DNA from: Advenella incenata
GTDB taxonomy: Bacteria > Pseudomonadota > Gammaproteobacteria > Burkholderiales > Burkholderiaceae_B
NCBI RefSeq assembly: GCF_004217095.1
Contig: NZ_SHKO01000002.1
Span: forward strand, 372,001-436,000
DNA: 64,000 bases
Reading direction: 5' to 3'
Below, in pieces: positions 45,049 through 53,435 of this stretch (position 1 is its first letter; each line of letters starts with the position of its first letter). The notes beneath the pieces are model-generated. The model had not been told where the DNA came from and searched no databases. It saw only the letters and a program-made list of their open reading frames with translations. The position numbers and the translations under genes were made by a program.

Positions 45049-45783
45049 CTAGCGCAGCGTGACTGCGGCGTCTTTTTCGAATTGCCCGTCCGGGTCCAGC
45101 GACTGCAAGGCCGAGATTTCCGCGTCTGTTGGCGCTGCGGTGGGTTTTGCATCGTTGTGGTCAAAAGTAAATCCGGTCCGGCTCACCACTTCGTCTATGG
45201 ATGATTCCGGATGAAATGATTGCAGCGCCAGTCGATTGTCTTTTTTTATGAAGACTGCAATGGGTGTAACTACGCCATGAAAGCCGCCCCAGGAAGTACG
45301 AAAATCCAGTTTTTCCACAAAGGTGCGCGTCGAATGTTCAGTGCGCCAGGTGCAAGCGCGCTTGGCTGTGGGCAACATGACGGCGCCGCCACCGCCGCCG
45401 GGTAAGCGCACCTTGGGCGAATGCCAGTCGCCGATGACCGAGTTATTCGCGTTGCCCTCGCCATCGATCTGGGCTGCGCCAAGATAAGTCAGGTCCATTT
45501 TGCCGCGGGTGCACAGGTCATAGAAATCTTCATTGGCAAAGATGGAGGCCGATTGCTGTGCCAGCACTGGGTCGGAACTGGACAAGGGGATCATCGAAGG
45601 TGTCGGGTCCACGCCGCCAGCCACGTTTATGTAAATGAAATCCCACTCATAGGCTTTTTTTGCCATCAGGCAGGCCAGCATGGGCATGGTGGAGTTGACG
45701 CCGCTGAACGTGATTTCGTTGGGGCGGATAAAGCGGGCCAGGTTGGTAACGATGTAAGAGAAAGGTGACCAATTATTTTGCAT
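45049..45783 (-). CDS. CoA-transferase-fold beta subunit (catalytic Glu apparently missing)
   Basis: A 244-residue class I CoA-transferase beta-type subunit, partner of the alpha subunit at 45783-46613. The glycine-rich LPGGGGGAVM at 128-137 is typical. Where glutaconate-type beta subunits have the catalytic Glu in a Y-E-S-G-x-(I/V)-D-P motif, this protein reads NVAGGVDP (53-60) with Val at the Glu position. That is also true of hydrolases built on this fold, such as IpdAB of steroid degradation. The frame is open to 45897, but the ATG at 45783 overlaps the alpha stop and fits the family start. Confidence 0.78.
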   Translation of the reverse strand: MQNNWSPFSYIVTNLARFIRPNEITFSGVNSTMPMLACLMAKKAYEWDFIYINVAGGVDPTPSMIPLSSSDPVLAQQSASIFANEDFYDLCTRGKMDLTYLGAAQIDGEGNANNSVIGDWHSPKVRLPGGGGGAVMLPTAKRACTWRTEHSTRTFVEKLDFRTSWGGFHGVVTPIAVFIKKDNRLALQSFHPESSIDEVVSRTGFTFDHNDAKPTAAPTDAEISALQSLDPDGQFEKDAAVTLR

Positions 45784-46613
45784 TATGCATGTTCCTGTAA
45801 TTCGGGTGCGGCATCCATGTGCTGGTTGAAAGCGGCCTGGTCCGGATCCAGATAGGCCTGCACTGCCGGATAATCTATTTCGTAATCGGGCCAGCATGAA
45901 CCGGGCCAGGCGCCGTTGGGAACAATGCTGAAGGCTTCGACCATGAAATACGGAATGAGGGTGGTTTCCGGATTATCTGTAAAGACGGCGTCTTCCACCA
46001 TTTTCTCGGCAACGACCAGCACGCTTTTGGCCGAACGCGACATGATACGGTCCCAGTGATAGGTGCCCAGCACGCGCACATTGCCCTTGCGGTCCACTTC
46101 ATTGGCGTGTATTACGGCGTAATCGGGCTGTATTGCCGGAATCACCCACACCTGTTTTCCGGAACCATAGGGATCGGCAATTTTTACCCAGTTGTTCAGT
46201 TGGGCCAGTTCGCTGCCTTCGATGCCGCCGCAGGGTTGAAACGGGATGCCAAAGGCGGCCGCGCGCAAACCTGCTGTCAGCGTCGCGCAGGCGTGCTCTT
46301 CGAGCGCCAGTCGCTGCTGCTCGACGGCCTTGCGGTAATACTGCGCCAAGCCGAAGTTACCCTCCATGGCCACAATGCCGGCACGCGCTTTGGTGGCGTT
46401 ACCGGTGCGGCATAAAATATCAATGTCATAGCCGGGAGACTGTTTGATAATCTCCAGGTCCTGCTTGTTTTGTCGAATGAGTTCACGCACAAATGAAAAG
46501 GGGCCGCGGTGCAGAAAGCTGCCGCCCAGCGCCAGCGAGGCGCCATTGGGCACGCGACTGACCAGGTCTTGCAGCGATACGCATTTATCAGCCTGGTTAA
46601 ATCCTGATGTCAT
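45783..46613 (-). CDS. CoA-transferase-fold alpha subunit
   Basis: A 276-residue alpha-type subunit (glutaconate CoA-transferase GctA / IpdA family). Family features: VPNGASLALGGSFLHRGPFSFVREL at 21-45 (read in parts), GFHP-like substitution IVAMEGNFGLAQYYRKAVE, FQPCGGIEGSEL and DYAVIHANEVDRKGNVRVLG. It forms a heterotetramer with the beta subunit encoded directly downstream; the stop and start overlap by one base. In context it either moves CoA between acids or hydrolyses a ring- or chain-CoA ester. Confidence 0.82.
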   Translation of the reverse strand: MTSGFNQADKCVSLQDLVSRVPNGASLALGGSFLHRGPFSFVRELIRQNKQDLEIIKQSPGYDIDILCRTGNATKARAGIVAMEGNFGLAQYYRKAVEQQRLALEEHACATLTAGLRAAAFGIPFQPCGGIEGSELAQLNNWVKIADPYGSGKQVWVIPAIQPDYAVIHANEVDRKGNVRVLGTYHWDRIMSRSAKSVLVVAEKMVEDAVFTDNPETTLIPYFMVEAFSIVPNGAWPGSCWPDYEIDYPAVQAYLDPDQAAFNQHMDAAPELQEHA

Positions 46614-46626
46614 GATGGTCTCCAGA

Positions 46627-47355
46627 TTATTGATTGGGTTTCAGGTAGGACCGGATCCGGTCCTTAAGGCCGGGCACCGCCGCAGAGCGCACCAGGGCAG
46701 CCAGGTTCTGGTCCGATTCCGCATTGGCGTATAGGACCTTGTACATGTTGCGGCGGGTGATATCAGACAAAATGGCGTTGTTGGCCTGCGCCTGTTCAAT
46801 CACGTCCTGCCACTGCGGCTGGTCCTGCAACGCCTGCATGAAACCAATGCTCAGAGCTTCGCTGGCGTCGAAGGTGCGTGTACTGGACAGGATATCCAGC
46901 GCGTTCTGGGTGCCGACTATATTTTGAAAGCGACGGGTACCCAGAATAAGGCCGAACTTGATACCGGGAAAGCGAAAGGTGGTGCCGTTGGCGGCAACGC
47001 GACGTTTGCATGAGGCGATAATATCGGCGCCGGCGCCAAAATTGCGTCCATGGCATAAGGCCAATGTCATGGCAGGCGAAGTTGCCAGCAGGTCCAGCAT
47101 GATTTCGATCTGCACAATTCGTTGCAGCAGATCGCCCTCGCTTGCCGTTTCCAGGTCGGTAAAGTCGAACCCGGCGCAGAAGTTCTTGCCATTACCCTTA
47201 AATATCAGAAGTGAAATATTTTCCTCATGGGCCTGTTGTATGCCGTCTGTGAGCGCTTGTACCAGGGCGGGCGACAGGGCGTTCATTTTCTCTGGCCGGT
47301 TCAGGGTGAAGATCCACGACTGTTCGCCTCGTTCAATAATCAATGGTTCGCTCAC
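46627..47355 (-). CDS. Enoyl-CoA hydratase/isomerase-family protein with altered catalytic residues
   Basis: A 242-residue crotonase-fold protein. The oxyanion-hole regions are present (GNGKNFCAGFDF at 54-65 and HGRNFGAGADI at 102-112). By eye alignment the two catalytic glutamates of hydratases (GGGCE and PEI) are replaced by Asp111 and Gly131. It is therefore unlikely to be a standard hydratase; an isomerase, lyase or hydrolase of the crotonase family fits better. Four-base overlap with the upstream CaiB gene. Confidence 0.8.
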   Translation of the reverse strand: MSEPLIIERGEQSWIFTLNRPEKMNALSPALVQALTDGIQQAHEENISLLIFKGNGKNFCAGFDFTDLETASEGDLLQRIVQIEIMLDLLATSPAMTLALCHGRNFGAGADIIASCKRRVAANGTTFRFPGIKFGLILGTRRFQNIVGTQNALDILSSTRTFDASEALSIGFMQALQDQPQWQDVIEQAQANNAILSDITRRNMYKVLYANAESDQNLAALVRSAAVPGLKDRIRSYLKPNQ

Positions 47356-48515
47356 GCGCCTTCTCCCTGCGTTGTAATGGTCGACAAAATTTCATCGTTG
47401 TGTTCCCCTAGCGCTGGCGGCCCCACCGCGATCCGGCTGGTCTGCCCATCAAAACGGATCGGCGAGGCAAAGGTTCTGGCGGTCAGCCCGTTGGGCAGGG
47501 GAATGTTTTGCACCCAGTTCATATGTGCCACCTGTTCATCGGCCAGTACATCCGAATATTGATTGATTGGCGCGCAGGGCACGCCGGCCGCACGGAACTG
47601 TTCTAGCCAGTATTGCGCATCTTCAGATGCAAAAATGGATTCCATGATTTCCAGCAGGGCCTGCTGGTGTTGCGCGCGTAGCGACGTGCTGGTGAATCTT
47701 TCATCATCAAACAGTTCAGGGCGTCCGACTACCTGGCATACCGATTTCCACAGCGAGTTGTTGCCGGCGGCCATCCCGAAGTAACCCTGCCTGCAGCGAA
47801 AGACCTGATAGGGGGCGTTGCGCGGATGTGCCGACCCCAGCTTGCGCGGATTGTTGCCGCTGCCGAAATACTCGGATGTCTGCAACGCTGCGATGCCAAG
47901 TGTTGCGCCCAGCATGGAAATATCAATATGGGTGCCTTCCCCATTGCGCTCGGCCATTCGCAGGGCGGACACGATGGAAAAGGCGGCATACAGTCCGGCT
48001 GAAAAATCACACACGGGTACACCACACTTGACCGGCGGCCCGTCGGCTTCGCCGGTTACGCTCATGAGCCCGCTCATGGCCTGTACGGTCAGATCGAACC
48101 CGCCTTCCTGGCTGCGCGGGCCGCTCTGGCCGTAGGCTGAAATGGAACAGTACACGATTTGCGGATTCAGTTGCCTGATATCGGCATAGCCCAGGCCGAG
48201 TCGGTCCATCACGCCAGGACGATTGTTCTCCAGCACAATATCGGCCGAGCGCATGAGCTGACGGGCGGCCTGCACGTCAGTCGGGTTCTTCAGATTGAGC
48301 GTGACCGATTTTTTGTTCCGGTTCAGCGAAGCGAAATTCTCGCTGTATCCATCGCTGATGGGGGGCCAGCTTCTGAGGGTGTCACCCCCATCCGGATGCT
48401 CAATCTTGATCACGTCGGCACCCATATCGGCCAGCAGCATACTGCAGAAGGGTCCCGCAGCAACGTTGCAGATTTCGATGACTTTTACGCCTTGCAGCGT
48501 GGCTTCTTGCTTCAT
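47352..48515 (-). CDS. CaiB/BaiF (class III) CoA-transferase
   Basis: A 387-residue class III CoA-transferase, which moves CoA between acids through an Asp-linked anhydride. The likely catalytic residue is Asp170 in CGVPVCDFSAGLYA. Other family blocks: ADMGADVIKIEHPDGGD at 29-45, NRNKKSVTLNLK at 65-76 and YCSISAYGQSGP at 122-133. It follows iclR by 27 bases in the operon. It probably activates the pathway acid with a donor such as succinyl-CoA. Confidence 0.9.
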   Translation of the reverse strand: MKQEATLQGVKVIEICNVAAGPFCSMLLADMGADVIKIEHPDGGDTLRSWPPISDGYSENFASLNRNKKSVTLNLKNPTDVQAARQLMRSADIVLENNRPGVMDRLGLGYADIRQLNPQIVYCSISAYGQSGPRSQEGGFDLTVQAMSGLMSVTGEADGPPVKCGVPVCDFSAGLYAAFSIVSALRMAERNGEGTHIDISMLGATLGIAALQTSEYFGSGNNPRKLGSAHPRNAPYQVFRCRQGYFGMAAGNNSLWKSVCQVVGRPELFDDERFTSTSLRAQHQQALLEIMESIFASEDAQYWLEQFRAAGVPCAPINQYSDVLADEQVAHMNWVQNIPLPNGLTARTFASPIRFDGQTSRIAVGPPALGEHNDEILSTITTQGEGA

Positions 48516-48542
48516 GTTTAGTTGCTCACAGAATAGTTTGAA

Positions 48543-49313
48543 TTAGTTTGATTCACCAAAATAGCCTCGCCGGTATCCCGACTCCCGGGAAATGTCGCGG
48601 GCGGCATCCAGTACCAGCGGCGACCAGCGTTTCATGTTTTCAATGGTCAGTCTTTCCAGTGGTCCCGAGATGCCCAGGGCGGCAATGACCTTGTTGTGGC
48701 CGTCAAAGATCGGTGCGGCGATACCGCCGACGTTACTGCGCCACTCGCCCCTGTTGATAGCGTAACCAATGCGCGCGATGTTGGCCAGCTCGTCTTTGAG
48801 CGCCGCCAGCGACGTGAGGGTGTTTTCGGTGTGTCGGATCAGATCGGCTGAATGACGGTTGAGATATTCATCATTCTGGAAGGCCAGCATGGCCTTGCCG
48901 GTCGCCACTGCATAGGCGGGTGCGCGGCCGCCAATAATGGAATAGGCGCGCACCGGATTGGGGCTGTCGATTTTGTCGATGTAAATGACATCGAGCTGGT
49001 CCAGTACGGAAAGGTGTACTGTTTCCTGCGTTTGTAGCGCGACGCGGCGCATCAGCGGCGTTGCGATCTTGCGCACATCCAGGCGGGCAAGCCGTTGCGC
49101 CGCCAATTCAAAAACCTTCAATGTGGGCTTGTAGCCGCCCGAATGACTGCTTTTTTCCACGTAGCCGGCTGCGATCAGTGTCTGCAGGGTGCGGTGGGTA
49201 TTGCTTTTGGTCAGGCCGGATGCCACCGCAAGATCATCAATCGTATTGGGCTGATCTTCCTGGGCGCAAATGATTTCAAACAGCCGTAGACCTTTTAGCA
49301 AGGTTTTATCCAT
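48543..49313 (-). CDS. IclR-family transcriptional regulator
   Basis: A 256-residue regulator. The helix-turn-helix is at about 20-60 (TIDDLAVASGLTKSNTHRTLQTLI) and the effector-binding domain at about 80-245 (VYIDKIDSPNPVRAYSIIGGRAPAYAVATGKAMLA). It is first in the minus-strand catabolic operon and divergent from tctC at 49475, so it probably controls both. A palindrome 32 bases upstream is a candidate operator. Confidence 0.9.
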   Translation of the reverse strand: MDKTLLKGLRLFEIICAQEDQPNTIDDLAVASGLTKSNTHRTLQTLIAAGYVEKSSHSGGYKPTLKVFELAAQRLARLDVRKIATPLMRRVALQTQETVHLSVLDQLDVIYIDKIDSPNPVRAYSIIGGRAPAYAVATGKAMLAFQNDEYLNRHSADLIRHTENTLTSLAALKDELANIARIGYAINRGEWRSNVGGIAAPIFDGHNKVIAALGISGPLERLTIENMKRWSPLVLDAARDISRESGYRRGYFGESN

Positions 49314-49344
49314 ATAAATCTCAAATATTGATACTTAAAATCCT

Positions 49345-49357
49345 ATATTTTAAATAT
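49345..49357. promoter_or_regulatory. Candidate IclR operator (palindrome)
   Basis: ATATTTTAAATAT is a perfect palindrome (6-base arms around one T) in the 160-base gap between iclR and tctC. IclR proteins bind short palindromes in such divergent promoters. The AT-richness means chance is a real alternative. Confidence 0.3.
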
Positions 49358-49474
49358 CTAAACATAGAACCATTAATTCGTTGACCACATTTTTATTATA
49401 TGCGATTCTCTTTTTTATACAAGAAATAGAATTCAAATTCCAAATGTTGGGATTTAATAAAAAGGAGCGAGACA

Positions 49475-50440
49475 ATGAAATGGTTTTTGAAGACAAGCGG
49501 GGCGCTGTGCCTGATCTTCTCCAGTACGCTGGCGCTTGCCGCAAGCTGGCCGGCCAAGCCGATTACCCTGGTGGTGCCGTATCCCCCGGGAGGCGCAACA
49601 GATTTTTCGGCCCGGATATATGCGCAATATCTGCCCAAGCTTCTGGGCACCACAGTGGTGGTGGAAAATCGTGCCGGCGCGGGCGGAGAAATTGGCGCGG
49701 AAGCCGTATCCCGGGCGGCACCCGATGGTTACACCATGCTTTTTGGTGCGATAGGCAGTCATGCAATCAATTCGGTATTGCCGTCTAAGCCAAAAACCTA
49801 TAAATTTCCCGATGCTTTCGAAGGCGTTTCGTTTGGCACGGCCGTGCCACTGGTGGTTGCAGTGCGCAACGGCTTGGGCGTCAATACGCTGGACGAACTG
49901 GTGAGCAAAATAAAGGAAACGCCGGGCAAGATAACGTATGGTTCTGCCGGCGTGGGATCATCCCAGCATATGGCCGCTGAAAAATTTCAATTGGCAACCG
50001 GCACCAAGCTATTGCATGTGCCATACAAAGGCAGTGGCCCAGCGGTGACAGACTTGCTGGGCGGACAGATTGATATGGTGATCGATACCCTGACCACGCT
50101 CTATCCGCAGATCAAGAGCGGAAAAATCAAATTCCTCGCTGTCACGACCGCCGATCGTGTCCCGACCATTCCGGATGTGCCGACATTGAACGAACTTAAC
50201 GTCAAGGATTATGTGCTGACAACCAATTACGGCTTGCTGGCACCGGCCGGCACACCCAAAGACATCGTGCAGAAAATGTCAGAGGCAATGCAGGCCGTGG
50301 CTGCCCAAAAAGAAGTACAGGACAAGTTGATTGCTTCGGGCGCCAAAGCCTATGCAACCACGCCGCAGCAAACAGAGCAACTGCTGCTGGATGAAGTAAA
50401 AAAATGGTCCGATGTTGCCACCCGCGCTAAAGTTGAATGA
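49475..50440 (+). CDS. TctC/Bug-family periplasmic solute receptor
   Basis: A 321-residue receptor with a Sec signal peptide ending near LALAA (about 19-23). Bug signatures VVPYPPGGATDFSAR, ENRAGAGGEIG and AAPDGYTM are present, as is VPYKGSGPAVTDLLGGQID. AAGGAG upstream sets the start. It is divergent from the IclR operon and 28 bases before the FAD/NAD(P) gene, so it probably binds the acid degraded by that operon. No transporter membrane genes nearby. Confidence 0.9.
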   Translation: MKWFLKTSGALCLIFSSTLALAASWPAKPITLVVPYPPGGATDFSARIYAQYLPKLLGTTVVVENRAGAGGEIGAEAVSRAAPDGYTMLFGAIGSHAINSVLPSKPKTYKFPDAFEGVSFGTAVPLVVAVRNGLGVNTLDELVSKIKETPGKITYGSAGVGSSQHMAAEKFQLATGTKLLHVPYKGSGPAVTDLLGGQIDMVIDTLTTLYPQIKSGKIKFLAVTTADRVPTIPDVPTLNELNVKDYVLTTNYGLLAPAGTPKDIVQKMSEAMQAVAAQKEVQDKLIASGAKAYATTPQQTEQLLLDEVKKWSDVATRAKVE

Positions 50441-50468
50441 TATCGTTGAATGACATCGGAGTGACACC

Positions 50469-52109
50469 ATGAGTGCAATGTGTCGGGTAGGCATTGTTGG
50501 CGGAGGATCGGTCGGCATTTCATTTTTGGCGCAGTTGCTTGTGCATCTTGAAAACACTGCGAACAGTGCAGCCAATGTACCTGGCTGTCACATTACGTTG
50601 TTCGAGCCAGCCGAAAAAATCGGGCATGGCACCGCCTACCAGCATGATCTGAATACCAATCTGCTCAATGTGCCAGCGGGCAATATGTCGCTGTACGATA
50701 AGCATCGCGCTCACTTTGTGCAATGGGTGGCGGCCCAGCCCGAAGCGCTTTTGCAATCGTATGGCATCCGCGATATTGATCCTGCCGCATTTTATCCGCG
50801 TCCGCTGTTTGGCCGATATGTTCATGAGCAGTTCGACCGCATCGTTGCCCAGGCTGCATCGCTCGGTATACAGGTGCAGGTGGTGCGCAACGCGGTGGTG
50901 GCGATTGCCCGCCACGCGGCCGAACAAGGGCAGGTCCCTGAGTCTGAGCAAGGGCAAGAGGCACAATCGCAGATTCAACTGACAGATCATGCTGGTACAC
51001 GCTATGTTGTTGACCAACTGGTCTTGTGTAATGGCAACCTGGCCTCTGACAAGTTCGATGCGCTGGTGTCATGTGTGGGGTTCATGAATAGTCCCTATCC
51101 GGTCAGCGCCTTGTCACAAGCCATTGCCGCCGACGCTACCGTAGCAATTCTGGGGGCCAATCTGAGCGCCATTGATGCCGTTGTCGCATTGAAGGCACAC
51201 GGGCACGGTGGGCAGATTCATTGTTTTTCCCGGCAGGGTGTGTTGCCTGCAGTACGAAGTGTTCATCCGACCCATATTAGCTGCCGGCCATCGCGCGCAG
51301 ACGTACACGCCATGGCGCGTGCCAAAGGAGGACGACTGGGCCTGGACGATGTGGTCGGGATGTTGCGCAAGCATATGCTGGCGATCGATCCGAGCTTTGA
51401 TATTCGTGATATTACCGGCGATGGTGGAGATGCAGCGAGCCTGCTCAATCGCGAATTGCAGGCAGCATGTAGCGGACCGCGCCCCTGGCAGGCAGTGCTG
51501 GCGGCAGCCAATGAAGTGATAGATTTACTTTGGTTTTATCTGGATCAGCCAGCCAGACGGCAGTTTCAGTCGCGCTGGCGCTCGCAGTGGATGTCGCGCC
51601 GGGCGATGTTTCCGGTGCAAAATGCTCGTCAATTGCAAAGCCTGATCGAGACAGGGCAGTTGCATATCCATGGCGGCTTCCAGGCGTGTGAACCGCTTGC
51701 GGATGGACAGGGCTTTGTGTTGCATTGTCGTGATACCGCAGGCGCATTACGCCAGCAGACATGCGATGTCGTGATCAATGCCACGGGGTTTTCCCAGGAC
51801 GTACGGCAGTCGTCGGACCCGCTTGTCACGCAATTGCTGCAATCGGGCCTGGCGCGCGCCAGCGAGTATGGTGGCCTGGAGCTGGATTTTGAAACGGGGT
51901 GCCTGGTTAGCGCGAATGGCACTATTGCACATGACATGACGGTGCTGGGTAGCCTGGCTTGCGGCACCTATTTCTGGACGGTTTCCATGGATGTGAATGC
52001 CCGGCTGGCCAATGAGCAGGCAGCACGCCTTGTACGCAAGCTATGCCGGCAGCCTCTGGATGAGGTAACAGGCGTGTCGGCAAGTAAAGACGTTGCTACA
52101 CAGGTTTAA
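50469..52109 (+). CDS. FAD/NAD(P)-binding protein (NAD_binding_9 type)
   Basis: A 546-residue flavoprotein-like protein. The N-terminal dinucleotide motif is GIVGGGSVG at 8-16. The stretch GHGTAYQHDLNTNLLNVPAGNMS is the signature of the FAD-NAD(P)-binding family (PF13454). A second nucleotide motif, VAILGANLSAIDAVVALKAHG, lies near 220-240, and DVVINATGFSQDV near 435 is the usual ATG motif. Substrate unknown; it could be an oxidoreductase or monooxygenase for the operon's acid. Co-transcribed with tctC. Confidence 0.78.
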   Translation: MSAMCRVGIVGGGSVGISFLAQLLVHLENTANSAANVPGCHITLFEPAEKIGHGTAYQHDLNTNLLNVPAGNMSLYDKHRAHFVQWVAAQPEALLQSYGIRDIDPAAFYPRPLFGRYVHEQFDRIVAQAASLGIQVQVVRNAVVAIARHAAEQGQVPESEQGQEAQSQIQLTDHAGTRYVVDQLVLCNGNLASDKFDALVSCVGFMNSPYPVSALSQAIAADATVAILGANLSAIDAVVALKAHGHGGQIHCFSRQGVLPAVRSVHPTHISCRPSRADVHAMARAKGGRLGLDDVVGMLRKHMLAIDPSFDIRDITGDGGDAASLLNRELQAACSGPRPWQAVLAAANEVIDLLWFYLDQPARRQFQSRWRSQWMSRRAMFPVQNARQLQSLIETGQLHIHGGFQACEPLADGQGFVLHCRDTAGALRQQTCDVVINATGFSQDVRQSSDPLVTQLLQSGLARASEYGGLELDFETGCLVSANGTIAHDMTVLGSLACGTYFWTVSMDVNARLANEQAARLVRKLCRQPLDEVTGVSASKDVATQV

Positions 52110-52170
52110 TAAATAATAAGTTGTCAGCACGCATCAGGAAGTAAAACGCAGTCAACGAAGAATCAGTAAG

Positions 52171-52222
52171 CAGAACCAATAAGCAGAACCAATAAGCAGA
52201 AGCAATAAGCAGAAGCAATAAG
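52171..52222. repeat. Four tandem copies of a 13-base repeat
   Basis: The unit CAGAACCAATAAG occurs at 52171-52183 and 52184-52196, and as CAGAAGCAATAAG at 52197-52209 and 52210-52222. Degenerate pieces lie on both sides (AATCAGTAAG before; CAGTAGCAATAAG after). It lies in the 220-base gap between the FAD gene and tctC. Tandem copies of this size often vary in number between strains. Confidence 0.85.
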
Positions 52223-52329
52223 CGAATATCAATGAGCAAAAATCAGTAGCAATAAGAATAGAGCTAAAAGCTATTTTATTAAATCGCTGTTTGTCTGTAT
52301 AAACCATATTCTAATTGAGAGAAACTGCC

Positions 52330-53325
52330 ATGACACTTTTAAGACAAATGACTGGGCGATGGCTTAATGCCGTCTGTGCCATTTGCGTACTGAGCGGCAC
52401 TTCGGTGGCCGTTGCCGCCACCGCTGACCAGGATTACCCCAATAAGCCGATTCGATTGATCGTGTCCTACCCTGCCGGTGGTAGTGTCGACGTTGCTGCT
52501 CGCATTCTCCAGGAACCGCTGACCCAGGGACTGGGGCAAAGTGTGGTGATCGAAAATAAAGGTGGCGCCGGAGGCACCATTGGTACTGCACAGGTAGCCA
52601 AAGCGGCGCCCGATGGCTATACGCTGCTGTTGACGCTATCGTCGCACACGATCAATCCTGCCATTTATGCGCAATTGCCCTTCGACACAGAAAAGGATCT
52701 GGATCCTGTGTCCATGGTTGCATCAGCGCCCCAGGTGCTGGTGGCGCATCCCTCGTTTAAACCCTCAACGGTTGCCGAGCTCATCGAGTACGCCAAGGCT
52801 GCAGACAAGCCGGTGATCTACGGTTCAGCAGGTGTCGGCTCGCCCAGTCATATTGCAGGTGAATTATTCAAGAAGCTGGCACAGGTTCAGTTGACGCATG
52901 CGCCGTATCGCGGCGGCGGTCCGGCAACAGTGGACGTGCTGGGCGGGCAGATACCGCTCTTGTGGGTATCGCTGCCAGCAGTCACCCAGTACATTCGCAA
53001 TGGCAAACTCAAGGCGCTTGCCGTATCCACCAAAGAGCGCACGCCTGTGGTCCCGGATGTGCCATCAATGGCTGAAACCATTGACGGCTTCAATGTGGAT
53101 TCCTGGTACGCCATGTTCGCACCGGCGGGCACACCGCGACCGATCATCGACAAAATCCAGAAAGTGCTGGCAGACGCCGCTGGCAATAAAACCATACAGC
53201 AGGCTTTCCTGGCTCAGGGTGCGGTTGCTGTGGGGGGAACACCGGAAGCGCTCGAAGCGGTGGTAAAAAAGGAAATTCCCGCCTGGAAAGCATTGGCCAA
53301 AGACGCGAACATTAAAATCAATTGA
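52330..53325 (+). CDS. TctC/Bug-family periplasmic solute receptor
   Basis: A 331-residue receptor with a Sec signal peptide (cleavage near VAVAA, about 27-31). Bug signatures: IVSYPAGGSVDVAAR, ENKGGAGGTIG, AAPDGYTL and APYRGGGPATVDVLGGQ. I use the ATG at 52330 (GAGAG upstream) rather than the in-frame TTG at 52315. It stands alone on the plus strand, between the 13-base repeats and a strong terminator. Confidence 0.9.
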   Translation: MTLLRQMTGRWLNAVCAICVLSGTSVAVAATADQDYPNKPIRLIVSYPAGGSVDVAARILQEPLTQGLGQSVVIENKGGAGGTIGTAQVAKAAPDGYTLLLTLSSHTINPAIYAQLPFDTEKDLDPVSMVASAPQVLVAHPSFKPSTVAELIEYAKAADKPVIYGSAGVGSPSHIAGELFKKLAQVQLTHAPYRGGGPATVDVLGGQIPLLWVSLPAVTQYIRNGKLKALAVSTKERTPVVPDVPSMAETIDGFNVDSWYAMFAPAGTPRPIIDKIQKVLADAAGNKTIQQAFLAQGAVAVGGTPEALEAVVKKEIPAWKALAKDANIKIN

Positions 53326-53366
53326 ATGGGATATGGCGGCAGGTATTACCGTAAAGTAGAAGCGCC

Positions 53367-53394
53367 ACTGCCGGGGTTATCCCGGCAGTTTTTG
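53367..53394 (+). terminator. Rho-independent terminator after tctC
   Basis: ACTGCCGGG at 53367-53375 pairs with CCCGGCAGT at 53381-53389 around a GTTAT loop, followed by TTTTG. It lies 42 bases after the tctC stop and separates it from the convergent operon. Confidence 0.8.
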
Positions 53395-53435
53395 TTTATC
53401 ATGGCGGCGTGGCGATGCCAGCCGCATAACGAACA

